Shown here in pieces: positions 33,341-42,214 of a stretch of DNA of 64,000 bases. The translations under genes and the position numbers were made by a program. The notes below the pieces were generated by a model. It saw only the letters and a program-made list of their open reading frames with translations. It was not told where the DNA came from and ran no database searches. The stretch is from JADLGH01 sp964586675 (GTDB taxonomy: Bacteria > Desulfobacterota_D > UBA1144 > Nemesobacterales > UBA2774): NCBI GenBank assembly GCA_964586675.1, contig CAZPHQ010000002.1, positions 124,001 to 188,000 of the forward strand, in the 5' to 3' direction. Numbering within the stretch: the first letter of the stretch is position 1; each line of letters begins with the position of its first letter.

Positions 33341-33377
33341 GTATGCCCGGAGACGGAATTGACCGACACGAGATCAG
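33341..33377 (-). repeat. degraded copy of the tRNA-Phe 3' end (island attachment-site remnant)
   Basis: The first 22 bases match 43778-43799 exactly, covering the T arm and acceptor 3' half of tRNA-Phe. The next part (CCGACACGAG) matches after a 4-base gap. Orientation is the same as the intact tRNA. This is what integration at a tRNA 3' end leaves at the far end of an island. Confidence 0.85.
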
Positions 33378-33401
33378 AATATTTCAACCCTCGACTTTCC
33401 C

Positions 33402-33590
33402 CTATTTTTCAAACATGGTCGGAATTACAATAAGATTCAGAAAAGTTGCGGTTAAAAGTCCTCCCAATATCACTATGGACATCGGCGACTGAATCTCGCT
33501 GCCCGGTTTCTCCGAAGCAAGCGCCAGGGGTAAAAGGGCTAAATCCACAATCGGGGCTCCAACTGAAAGCCTCTTCCGATTATTATGTTG
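33402..33590 (-). pseudogene. 3' remnant of an RND (CzcA-type) efflux gene
   Basis: Read on the minus strand, about 50 codons end in TAG at 33402-33404: LALLPLALASEKPGSEIQSP, then MSIVILGGLLTATFLNLIVI and PTMFEK. This is the C-terminal TM11-TM12 region of a heavy-metal RND pump (compare GxLPMALATGxGxEVQRPLA in the intact czcA at 35646). Upstream the match stops and an in-frame TAA closes the frame near 33590. It differs from the intact czcA, so it derives from another transporter. Confidence 0.8.
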
Positions 33591-33594
33591 TTAA

Positions 33595-35445
33595 TTAGTC
33601 GATCTTAACCTTCAACAGTTTCACTGAATTAAGGAACACCAGCACGTCGGGGACCAAATGAATGGCCGCCGCCTCGATCGGGCCGATGATCTTGGTGAGC
33701 ACGAGAACAATGCCGGCAATATGTACAAAGCCGACCCCTATTATAATGTTTTCCTTGATGGTTCTATAAGCACGCTTGCTTAATGCTCTTGCCTTGGGAA
33801 TTTTTTGCAAATCATCGCCTATAAGCACAATATCAGCCGCATCCATGGCGGCCTGATTACCCATAATACCCATCGCGATACCAACATTCGCTTGCGCAAG
33901 CGCCGGAGCGTCGTTGATACCGTCTCCAACCATTGCAACTTTAGCTTTTTCAGTGCTCTGGATAGTTTTAAGGATGTTAATTTTATCCCCGGGCAATAGT
34001 CCGTCGCGGTAATCGGTAATGCCGACTTCTCCTGCAATATATTCGGCGGTGGCGGCATTGTCTCCGGTGAGCATGGTAATTTTGCGAACGCCGTCTTTTT
34101 GAAGCTTCTGGATTGCCTCTCTTGCGCCTTCCCGGAGTTTGTCATTGAGGTAGATAACTGCATCTATTGAATTGTCTATCACAACGAAAACGGCTGTGCT
34201 GTTCAGGTTTCCCAATTTCATCTTCGGGGTAGCAAGGTCTCTGTCTTTCAAAAGCGCATCGTTTCCTAACGCAATCTTTTTACCATCAACCACAGCCTCT
34301 ATACCGCGTCCTTCTATTATTTCAAAATGTGTAGGCTGGAGGGTTGGCACGTTCAGTTCATTGGCGTAATTGACGATAGCCTGGGCAAGCGGATGATTGG
34401 ATCTACGGTCTGCCGCCGCAACCAAGCGCATGATCTCGTTCATGCTATATTCCGGATTCAAGATTTCAACTTCAGACACGACTGGTTTGCCTATGGTGAG
34501 CGTGCCTGTCTTGTCAAAAATAATTGTGTCTATATGGGCCAGCTCCTCCAGGTATATCCCACCCTTAAGCAAAATACCTTCACGAGCAGCCCGAGCGATT
34601 CCAGCAACCATGACGAGTGGCGTGGCAAGTGCGAGCTCGGCTGGAGATGTGAAAATAAGGAGGGCGATAACCATTCGCACATCTTTTGTGATGAGATAGG
34701 TTCCTATAACGAAAACGAAGGAAATCGGGATTAGATATGCGGCGATCCTGTCAGTAAGTTTTTGAACAGGGGCGCGTTTCTCCTGTGCTTCTTCGACAAG
34801 GGTGATGATATGCGCAAAAAGCGTATCTTCGTGCAGTTTATTGACCCGTATGTCAAGCGCGCCGGATTGGAGAACCGTACCCGCATATACTTCGTTGCCC
34901 TCGTCTTTCTCGACAGGCATATTTTCTCCGGTTATGGCCGCTTGATTGACTGCGCCGTTGCCATGAATCACTATGCCGTCAATCGGGATTTTCTCTCCTG
35001 CCTTTACCAGGACAACATCACCGATATTCAGCGCCTCTATTTTCACAATCTCTTCTTTTTCGTTTTCGAGTTTTAAACGAGCATTTTTCGGCATTGCGTC
35101 AATGAGGCCCCTGATAGAACTCCTTGCCTGTTCCCCCATAACATCACCGATGAATTCAGCTATTAGAATGATGAAAAGTATGATACCGGCGGCTAGAAAT
35201 TCTTTACCGAGAACAGCAACAACGACAGCGATTGTAATGTAAAGCTCTGTTCCGATTTTTCGTTTCTTTAAAAGCCCTTCAATCGCTTCTTTGGCCAGGC
35301 CGAAGATTCCGAATATCAGCCCGGCAAAGTAGATAGGTAGGGATGTTACCGAAAAATAAAATAGCCCAACCAACAGCCCTAAAGCTACTATTCGTGCGAC
35401 GTCGAGTTTATGTTCTTTTATGATATCCGACATGATTTCTGGCAT
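33595..35445 (-). CDS. heavy-metal P1B-type ATPase lacking the usual Cys in the TM metal motif
   Basis: 616 residues. No N-terminal HMA or CxxC domain; six or more membrane helices. Actuator TGE (172-174), phosphorylation DKTGTLTIGK (311-320), SNHPLAQA (the HP motif of P1B ATPases), and GDGINDAPAL. The TM metal motif, normally CPC or SPC, reads TSPAELALATP (266-276): Ser-Pro is kept and the Cys is Ala. Probably exports a divalent metal from the cytoplasm. Preceded by a promoter with an operator shared with the regulator genes. Confidence 0.92.
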   Translation of the reverse strand: MPEIMSDIIKEHKLDVARIVALGLLVGLFYFSVTSLPIYFAGLIFGIFGLAKEAIEGLLKKRKIGTELYITIAVVVAVLGKEFLAAGIILFIILIAEFIGDVMGEQARSSIRGLIDAMPKNARLKLENEKEEIVKIEALNIGDVVLVKAGEKIPIDGIVIHGNGAVNQAAITGENMPVEKDEGNEVYAGTVLQSGALDIRVNKLHEDTLFAHIITLVEEAQEKRAPVQKLTDRIAAYLIPISFVFVIGTYLITKDVRMVIALLIFTSPAELALATPLVMVAGIARAAREGILLKGGIYLEELAHIDTIIFDKTGTLTIGKPVVSEVEILNPEYSMNEIMRLVAAADRRSNHPLAQAIVNYANELNVPTLQPTHFEIIEGRGIEAVVDGKKIALGNDALLKDRDLATPKMKLGNLNSTAVFVVIDNSIDAVIYLNDKLREGAREAIQKLQKDGVRKITMLTGDNAATAEYIAGEVGITDYRDGLLPGDKINILKTIQSTEKAKVAMVGDGINDAPALAQANVGIAMGIMGNQAAMDAADIVLIGDDLQKIPKARALSKRAYRTIKENIIIGVGFVHIAGIVLVLTKIIGPIEAAAIHLVPDVLVFLNSVKLLKVKID

Positions 35446-35450
35446 GACTT

Positions 35451-35543
35451 TTAATCTTCCAATATCTCTTCAATCCTTCCAAAACGGTTAACAAGCTTCT
35501 TTTTTTCTATCTTGTCGAGCCATTCGTCATGTTTTTCATAATA
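35451..35543 (-). pseudogene. 30-codon coding-like fragment without a start codon
   Basis: On the minus strand between the operator and the ATPase, an open stretch reads YYEKHDEWLDKIEKKKLVNR then FGRIEEILED and TAA. It is hydrophilic and helical and looks coding, but TAG closes it upstream and it has no ATG, GTG or TTG. It could be the tail of a lost gene whose 5' part was replaced by the promoter region. It could also be chance. Confidence 0.35.
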
Positions 35544-35571
35544 CTATACTGGGGTATGGTATATTTTTCAA
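35542..35571 (-). promoter_or_regulatory. P1B ATPase promoter with CsoR/RcnR-like operator
   Basis: Minus strand: TTGAAA (35566-35571), 17 bases, then TATAGT (35543-35548). An inverted repeat TACTATAC-TGGG-GTATGGTA (35542-35561) overlaps spacer and -10. The same arms with a 4-base spacer occur in front of the regulator genes (43681-43700). Repressor binding here would block polymerase. Confidence 0.75.
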
Positions 35572-35645
35572 GTTCTGGAGCCGTGCTGGTGATGTTTGCT
35601 TAAGAAAATTTAACCCCACTGTTCGCCGGCCGACCCATCACTTTG

Positions 35646-38600
35646 TCATCCTTCATTAACGCCACGCTTGCGGTGTATGAGCTGATAAAGCACTGGAAGG
35701 ACAAGCAGCGTGAGAGCAGTTGATGAGAGAATCCCCCCAATCACTACAGTAGCGAGCGGCCGCTGTACTTCTGCTCCTCTTCCGGTCGCTAATGCCATCG
35801 GAAGGAAACCCAGCGAGGCAACAAGAGCCGTCATCAGCACAGGACGCAGGCGAGTAATCGCTCCATCAAAGATAGCCTTGTCCAGCGGTTTGCCCTCTTT
35901 CAATAATTCATTGAAAAATGAGACCATGACAACTCCATTTAGCACCGCAATACCCGAGAGAGCGATGAACCCGACCCCTGCTGAAATTGAAAGGGGCATG
36001 CCTCTTAGCCAGAGCGTGGCAATTCCACCTGTAAGCGCAAAGGGAATGCCGGTGAATACCAGGATTGAGTCTTTTAAGGTTCCAAAAGTCGCAAATAATA
36101 AGATAAATATCAGAAGGAGCGCGATAGGAACGACGACCTGAAGACGTTTGGCGGCGGATATTATTTGCTCGAACTTACCGCCCCAGGTGATCCAGGAACC
36201 TTCCGGAACATTAACCTCACTGCTGATCTTTCTCTCGCCTTCTTCGACAAAAGACCCGATATCACGGCCGCGCACGTTGGCCGTTACCACGACTCGGCGT
36301 TTGCCGTTCTCCCTGCTGATCTGGTTCGGACCCTTGGCTATGACAAAATCCGCTACGGACCCAAGCGTTATAAAGCCCTGTCGTCCACCGTTCTCGGAAT
36401 ACAGCGCCGAGTTGAGCGTGACATCCGATTCATCCGAATCGGGGAGAGGAACCGGTATTCTTTTAAGCTCCTCTATCTTGCCGCGAGTATCCTCCGGGAG
36501 GCGTACAACGATTTCAAACCGTCTATCCCCTTCGAAGATCAAGCCGGCGCTCTTCCCCCTCATGGCGACCTCTACCACATCTTGTACGTCGGAGACGTTG
36601 AGTCCGTATCGGGACATCGCTTTCCGGTCAAGCTCAACGGTCAGGACCGGCAACCCGGTTACCTGTTCCATCTGGACATCCGAGGCGCCCGGGATATTCT
36701 CGATGATTTCGGAAATTTTCTGACCGGTTTCCAGAAGAACTTCTGTGTCATCACCAAACACCTTCACCGCCACATCGGCCCGCACCCCGGCGAGAAGCTC
36801 GTTGAAGCGCATCTGGATCGGCTGGATAAATTCATACTTGTTTCCAGGAACCTTTTTCAGGCTCTCTTCGAGCTCAACGATCAAGTCCGCTTTAGAGCGA
36901 TCGGTATCCGGCCAGTCAGACTTGGGCTTCAGGATAACGTACACGTCCGCCACGTTGGGACCGACGGGGTCGGTTGCGATGTCAGCCGTACCTATTTTAG
37001 CAAAGACCTTATCCACTTCGGGGAATTTTTTTATTGTCTCCTCAAGGTCGTGCTGCATTTCGATCGCCTGGGTCAGGCTTAACCCCGGAACGCGCAGGGC
37101 ATGAATGGTCAGGTCGCCCTCATCGAGGGTCGGGATAAATTCGCGCCCCATACGGGTTGCAAGCAACCCGCTCAGAACAACGAGAACGCAGGCCATGGCT
37201 ACTATGAGCGTTTTATGGCTCATGGAATAATTCAAGGACGGCAGATAAGCTTTCTTCGCCCATCTCATGAAAAAAGTTTCTTTCTCGGAAATCCTGCTCG
37301 AAAGGAAAAATGCGGCTGCCGCAGGAATAAATGTTACTGAAAAGAGCATCGCGCCAAAAAGTGCTATAATCACCGTAAGCGACATAGGCCGGAACATCTT
37401 CCCTTCGACCCCTGTCAGCGCGAGTATTGGGACGTAAACGATCATAATTATTAAAACACCGAATATGCTTGGCCGCAGCACCTCTTTGGACGCTTGAAAA
37501 ACGACTTCGAGGCGTTCCGCGCGGTTGAGCAGGCGTCCCAGACGATGGCGTTCTTCGGCCATTCGGCGAACGCAGTTTTCAATGACGATTACGGCGCCGT
37601 CGACTATGAGCCCGAAGTCGAGCGCGCCAAGGCTCATGAGGTTGGCGCTCACCTTGTTATGCACCATCCCGGTGATAGTAAAAAGCATGGATAAAGGTAT
37701 GACCAGAGCCGTGATTATAGCCGCCCGGATATTTCCCAGGAGCAGAAACAGGATAACAATGACAAGGAGGGCCCCCTCAACAAGGTTTTTTCTTACCGTG
37801 CTTATAGTTGCGTCCACGAGTGTAGTTCGGCTGTAAACCTGTTTTGCGATAATTCCTTCCGGTAAAGCGCGGTTCACTTCGACCATCTTTTCAGCTACCC
37901 TCTCGGCCACAGTGCGGCTGTTTTCTCCCACAAGCATCAGCACCGTTCCGAGAACTACTTCTTTGCCGTTTTCTGTGGCGGCTCCTGTTCGCAGCTCTTT
38001 CCCGAGCAGAACAACCGCCACATCCTTGATGCGGACGGGAGAGCCTTCATAATTGCTGACAACTATTTGCTCAATGTCCTCAATGTCGGCCAATTGTCCG
38101 GGTACTCTAATTAAATACTGCTCACCGCTGCGTTCGATATAGCCAGCGCCTATGTTGGAATTGTTACTGTTTAAAGCGTCAAGAATATCCTGGAACGTTA
38201 ATTCATAGGCAATAAGTCTTTCAGGGTAAGGGGTGACGTGAAATTGTTTAACATATCCCCCGATAGTGTTTACTTCCGCCACTCCGGGGACATTCCGAAG
38301 TTGTGGCCGGATGATCCAGTCCTGAAAAGTTCGCAGGTCAATAAGCGTGTACGGGTTTCCGTCGGGTTTAACGGCTCCGGGTTCGGGCTCGACCGTGTAA
38401 AAAAAGATTTCTCCAAGTCCCGTGGCCACAGGCCCCATAGCCGGATCAATTTCCCGCGGGAGCTGCGCTCTGATTTCTTGCAGCCGTTCATTGATCAGCT
38501 GCCGCGCGAAATAAATGTTCGTGCCGTCCTTGAAGACTACCGTTACCTGAGAAAGCCCGTAACGCGAGACCGACCGGGTATAGTCGAGTGAAGGCAGACC

Positions 38601-38822
38601 GGCCATTGCAATCTCGACAGGGAAAGTAATCCGCTGCTCAACTTCCAGAGGAGAAAATCCCGGCGCTTCCGTGTTGATCTGCACCTGGACGTTGGTGATG
38701 TCCGGAACAGCGTCTATAGGCAGTCTTTGGAAATTGTAGATACCCAAAGCCGCAACGGCCAATGTAACCAGAATTACCAACCACCTCTGGCGTATGGAGA
38801 GTTTTAGAATTCGTTCGAGCAT
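35646..38822 (-). CDS. czcA: heavy-metal RND efflux pump, CzcA type
   Basis: 1058 residues, ATG with AAGGAG 7 bases upstream. Twelve-helix RND layout: N-terminal LERILKLSIRQRWLVILVTL and two large periplasmic loops. TM4 carries DFGLIVDGAVIVIEN; the Asp/Asp/Glu pattern is that of Co/Zn/Cd (HME1) pumps, not CusA copper pumps. The C-terminal half repeats the fold (GIPFALTGGIATLWLRGMPL). It works with CzcB and CzcC encoded upstream to expel divalent metals across the envelope. Confidence 0.96.
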   Translation of the reverse strand: MLERILKLSIRQRWLVILVTLAVAALGIYNFQRLPIDAVPDITNVQVQINTEAPGFSPLEVEQRITFPVEIAMAGLPSLDYTRSVSRYGLSQVTVVFKDGTNIYFARQLINERLQEIRAQLPREIDPAMGPVATGLGEIFFYTVEPEPGAVKPDGNPYTLIDLRTFQDWIIRPQLRNVPGVAEVNTIGGYVKQFHVTPYPERLIAYELTFQDILDALNSNNSNIGAGYIERSGEQYLIRVPGQLADIEDIEQIVVSNYEGSPVRIKDVAVVLLGKELRTGAATENGKEVVLGTVLMLVGENSRTVAERVAEKMVEVNRALPEGIIAKQVYSRTTLVDATISTVRKNLVEGALLVIVILFLLLGNIRAAIITALVIPLSMLFTITGMVHNKVSANLMSLGALDFGLIVDGAVIVIENCVRRMAEERHRLGRLLNRAERLEVVFQASKEVLRPSIFGVLIIMIVYVPILALTGVEGKMFRPMSLTVIIALFGAMLFSVTFIPAAAAFFLSSRISEKETFFMRWAKKAYLPSLNYSMSHKTLIVAMACVLVVLSGLLATRMGREFIPTLDEGDLTIHALRVPGLSLTQAIEMQHDLEETIKKFPEVDKVFAKIGTADIATDPVGPNVADVYVILKPKSDWPDTDRSKADLIVELEESLKKVPGNKYEFIQPIQMRFNELLAGVRADVAVKVFGDDTEVLLETGQKISEIIENIPGASDVQMEQVTGLPVLTVELDRKAMSRYGLNVSDVQDVVEVAMRGKSAGLIFEGDRRFEIVVRLPEDTRGKIEELKRIPVPLPDSDESDVTLNSALYSENGGRQGFITLGSVADFVIAKGPNQISRENGKRRVVVTANVRGRDIGSFVEEGERKISSEVNVPEGSWITWGGKFEQIISAAKRLQVVVPIALLLIFILLFATFGTLKDSILVFTGIPFALTGGIATLWLRGMPLSISAGVGFIALSGIAVLNGVVMVSFFNELLKEGKPLDKAIFDGAITRLRPVLMTALVASLGFLPMALATGRGAEVQRPLATVVIGGILSSTALTLLVLPVLYQLIHRKRGVNEG

Positions 38823-38833
38823 GAAGGGTCTCC

Positions 38834-39175
38834 TTATAAAGCACTATCTCGTATTTCGCCGGTGCGGATTCGAATCACCTCAGCAACTTCGCTAACAACT
38901 ATGATTCCATCCCCTTTGTTTCCAGTATGTGCCGCGCTCCGAATAACCTGGGTTACAATCGCGGCTGGCTCATCCGAGCAAATAACTACTATCATGGCCT
39001 TTCGGTGATAATCGATGTCGTCTTCGGTAACCTTGTATGAGCCTCCCTTTCCACGTCCTCGCCCCTGACCTCTGACGTCGAGCAGAGTGAAGCCCGGAAA
39101 GCGGTCGAGGCCATGCAAGGCTCGTATCACTTTACTGACAATATGCGGTTGAATAATGGCTTTGATCTCTTTCAT
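38834..39175 (-). CDS. PII-like signalling protein of the czc operon
   Basis: 113 residues from MKEIKAIIQPHIVSKVIRAL, chosen because AGGAGG stands 7 bases upstream. Ferredoxin-like PII fold: LLDVRGQGRGRGKGGSYKVT replaces the classic T-loop and lacks the uridylylated Tyr. B/C-loop-like parts AAHTGNKGDGIIVV and VIRIRTGE are retained. PII-like proteins of the PII-NG kind are known beside HME-RND pumps. It may bind a nucleotide or metal and tune the pump. It lies 11 bases from czcA. Confidence 0.9.
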   Translation of the reverse strand: MKEIKAIIQPHIVSKVIRALHGLDRFPGFTLLDVRGQGRGRGKGGSYKVTEDDIDYHRKAMIVVICSDEPAAIVTQVIRSAAHTGNKGDGIIVVSEVAEVIRIRTGEIRDSAL

Positions 39176-39195
39176 GGTAGACCTCCTTTCAGAAA

Positions 39196-40707
39196 TCAAT
39201 GATCGTGGCTGGCTCCTGCCTTTTCAACATCCGCCTTTAAAATAAAGCTGTTTTCCGAAACATACTTGTCCCCGGGCAAAAGGCCGCCCAGCACTTCCAC
39301 CAACTCGCCGTCGCGCCTCCCTAATTCGAGCGGCCTCGCCTCGAACAGGTTTCCAACCCGCACGAAGACGACATCCCAGTCCCGAAATGTCTGGAGAGCT
39401 TCGGCCCTGACAGCCAAGGGGACGGCGGTCTCTTCATGAACGACTTTGATGTTGACGTAAAGCCCGGGACGCCATATACCGTCGGGGTTGGGAATCACGA
39501 CACGCGCTTTGGCAGACCGCGTCTTTCCGCCGACCAGAGGACCCACGTATGTCAGCACTCCCTGGGTTTCGGCCCCCAGGACGTCTGACGTTACAGTGAC
39601 TTTCTGATCGACTTTTACGAGGTTCAAATCCTTGGCGTAAACGGTGGCGTCCACCCAAACGGTCGAGAGATCCGCAATGACGAATATCACCTCATTTTCG
39701 TTGACCGTTTCACCGACCGAGATGTTCTTTTCGATGACGACGCCGCTGAAAGGAGCTCTCAATTCATAGCGTGCGAGGTTCTGGTCGGGATTACGTATCG
39801 AGCTATCAATATCGGATATTGAAAGCCCCAGTGTGATTAATTTCTGCCTGGCTGTCCGATAGATTATTTGCGCTTCTTCATATTCATAGCGCTTGACCAG
39901 ATAGTCTTCTTCGGGCGAGATTTTTTTCTTCCACAGGCTCTCCTCGCGAACATAGGAAGCCCGGGCCAACTCCATCCGTTTGGCTGATTCAATGTATCCT
40001 CCCTTGGCATCCGCCAGCGCCCGGCTGTCTATAACGGCGATCACCTCGTCCTTGCTTACCTTATCGCCGAGATTCTTCCGGACCTCCGTTACCACACCCT
40101 GGAGTCTTGGGACAATGCGCACTACATTGTTGGCATCAAGAACGATTTCACCTGGAAGCTCCAGGGTAGCGGTTATTTTCGCGGAGCCGGCGGTTTCCGT
40201 AACTATACCGGCCTGTTCTATCGCCTGAGGGGTGAGCTCGACCCTTCCTTCCAGCTGTGAATATTCCCAGCTGTGGGTTTGGCCTTTCCAGTCTGCAAGC
40301 ACCGTCACATCAAATGAATGCGGCTCTTCAACGATTTTATCGCCGAGTGAATAGTCTCCCTCTTTTTTGAAGTTGATCACCTCTCCCTTTCGCCCGAGCC
40401 TGTTTAACTCGACCGTCAATCTCACTTCGTCGGGGTCAACAGGCTTATCTTTGTTAAACGCGTAGAGCCTGAATTGCGGAGGAACACCCTCTTCATAAAT
40501 CGTGACCTCGACCCGGAAGTCACCATTCGACAATAATCTTCCCCCATGGGGCCCCTTGACGAAATCTTCATCCGCCTGTTCCGAGCCGGCGCCCTCTTCC
40601 GAATTATTACTTATTGACGATTTGTCCTCGCGCAGAATGAAAAATGCTAAAATAATAACCAGGGGCAGGGCTATCCAAATTATTAAAGACTTCTTTATGT
40701 TCCTCAT
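39196..40707 (-). CDS. czcB: RND efflux periplasmic adaptor CzcB
   Basis: 503 residues. An N-terminal membrane anchor (LIIWIALPLVIILAFFIL), an acidic segment, an extra N-terminal domain (about 50-160, with KGPHGGRLLSNGDFRVEVTI), then the membrane-fusion core: VVRIVPRLQGVVTEVRKNLG (lipoyl half), a coiled hairpin (about 235-290), and LRAPFSGVVIEKNISVGETV. It bridges CzcA and the outer-membrane channel. GGAGG precedes the ATG. The PGPHGG-type N-terminal extension is usual for CzcB of divalent-metal systems. Confidence 0.95.
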   Translation of the reverse strand: MRNIKKSLIIWIALPLVIILAFFILREDKSSISNNSEEGAGSEQADEDFVKGPHGGRLLSNGDFRVEVTIYEEGVPPQFRLYAFNKDKPVDPDEVRLTVELNRLGRKGEVINFKKEGDYSLGDKIVEEPHSFDVTVLADWKGQTHSWEYSQLEGRVELTPQAIEQAGIVTETAGSAKITATLELPGEIVLDANNVVRIVPRLQGVVTEVRKNLGDKVSKDEVIAVIDSRALADAKGGYIESAKRMELARASYVREESLWKKKISPEEDYLVKRYEYEEAQIIYRTARQKLITLGLSISDIDSSIRNPDQNLARYELRAPFSGVVIEKNISVGETVNENEVIFVIADLSTVWVDATVYAKDLNLVKVDQKVTVTSDVLGAETQGVLTYVGPLVGGKTRSAKARVVIPNPDGIWRPGLYVNIKVVHEETAVPLAVRAEALQTFRDWDVVFVRVGNLFEARPLELGRRDGELVEVLGGLLPGDKYVSENSFILKADVEKAGASHDH

Positions 40708-40720
40708 GTAATGTCTCCTC

Positions 40721-42100
40721 CTATTTCACGCTTGGGTTGCTTGCAATAACATCTATCGGCTCACCAATCAAGCCTTCTACGTCGGCGACTGCCTTGTGAT
40801 AGTCCGTTAGCGCCCTCAGGTATCTCAGCTTCGCGTCAAACAGAGTCCTCTGGGCATCCAAGACATTCAAAAAGCCGAACTTGCCCAAACGATAGCCTTC
40901 GTTAATTGCATCGAAAGCACTTTGCGAAGCAGGAATAACACTGTCTTTAAGGGTTAGAACTTCTGTGTACGAAGTTGAAAGAGTTTTCTGGGCCTCCGAC
41001 AGAAGAGTGGCGAGACGGGCCTCTGCGAACTGCTGCTCCCTCTCCGACTCTGACAGCCGGTAGCGGGCCTCCAGGATTCCGCCCTGGTTTCTGTTGAATA
41101 ACGGCAAGGGCACGGAAATTCCGACAACAAACGCATTCTCGCCACCCTCCCTGAACCGCCTGTAACCGCCGCTCACCGTAAGGTCCGGAATCGCTTTGGA
41201 CTTTTCCAGGTCTATAACCGCTTCACGGAGTGAAATCTCATCCGCCCAGCGCGCGAGTTCCGGGTTTTGGAACAGCAGCTCTTTTAATTGCTCGAGAGAT
41301 GGTACGGACGAGGAAATCGAGTCGAAATCACCTGCTGCCGTCTCAAACCGAGGGTCGGTATTCCCCCATATTGCAGTTAAGCGCCTGCGGGATGCTTCCA
41401 ATTCTCGTTTGGCCTGTTCGAGGTCAATCCGGACCGTCGAAAGCGTAGCGAACGTTCTCGTCTCCTCGATAGGAGATACCTTGCCTGCTTCGACCCTTTG
41501 AGAAACAGTTCCCGCAACTTGTTCGGCAATATCGACAATTTGCTCAGTGAGTATCAGTCTTTGTTGTGCGCTTAGTACATCTGTAAAAGCCTTTGATACA
41601 TTGGTTAAAACCTCTATACGCTTAGTTTCGTAATCCCACCCCGCCAAGTTCTGCCCGAGAGAGGCCACCCGCATTCTCGCAGTCCGCTTCCCGCCGAGCT
41701 CTATCAACTGACCGAGCTCTATCGTAGTTTGTACACCGCCGGTTACTGTTGGCGAGCCTCCGATATTTTCGACATATGTGCCGATCGCCGGGTTTGGGAA
41801 AAGCCCTGCCTGGACCATCCTTGCTTCACTTGCACGAGTTTTATAGGAAAAAGCTGCCAGCTCCGGGTTTTTAAGAAGGGCCAGCGCAAGAGCTTCACGA
41901 AGGGTTAATACTCCAGTCGGTTCATCCAGCAGGAACGCTTCGTCCTGCGGTTCTTCCGGATCAACCCCTGGCTGGAAGGTGGGGATTTCCTTTCCAAGCG
42001 GACGAGGCTCCGGCAGAGCGGCATCCGGCTGGACGGAAGCACATCCGGCCAGTGCGACAGGCAATGAAATACATAAAGCCAGAAAGGTTTTTAGATTCAT
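40721..42100 (-). CDS. czcC: outer-membrane efflux channel CzcC (TolC family)
   Basis: 459 residues. Signal peptide with lipobox VALAGC at about 14-19 after FLALCISLP. Two TolC repeats of paired helices: GVLTLREALALALLKNPELA begins the first and the last reads LGKFGFLNVLDAQRTLFDAK. It is the outer-membrane exit duct for CzcAB. First gene of the czcC-czcB-PII-czcA set, with GAGG 7 bases before the ATG. Confidence 0.94.
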   Translation of the reverse strand: MNLKTFLALCISLPVALAGCASVQPDAALPEPRPLGKEIPTFQPGVDPEEPQDEAFLLDEPTGVLTLREALALALLKNPELAAFSYKTRASEARMVQAGLFPNPAIGTYVENIGGSPTVTGGVQTTIELGQLIELGGKRTARMRVASLGQNLAGWDYETKRIEVLTNVSKAFTDVLSAQQRLILTEQIVDIAEQVAGTVSQRVEAGKVSPIEETRTFATLSTVRIDLEQAKRELEASRRRLTAIWGNTDPRFETAAGDFDSISSSVPSLEQLKELLFQNPELARWADEISLREAVIDLEKSKAIPDLTVSGGYRRFREGGENAFVVGISVPLPLFNRNQGGILEARYRLSESEREQQFAEARLATLLSEAQKTLSTSYTEVLTLKDSVIPASQSAFDAINEGYRLGKFGFLNVLDAQRTLFDAKLRYLRALTDYHKAVADVEGLIGEPIDVIASNPSVK

Positions 42101-42214
42101 ATAAAATCCTCAGAAATTTATTTCGCTCTTTTCTCGACCCACGGATTTATCGGGACAAAGCTGTATGCCAAGCATCTTATAAAGCTGAAGAAATAAACTC
42201 GGATTGGTTAAGAA

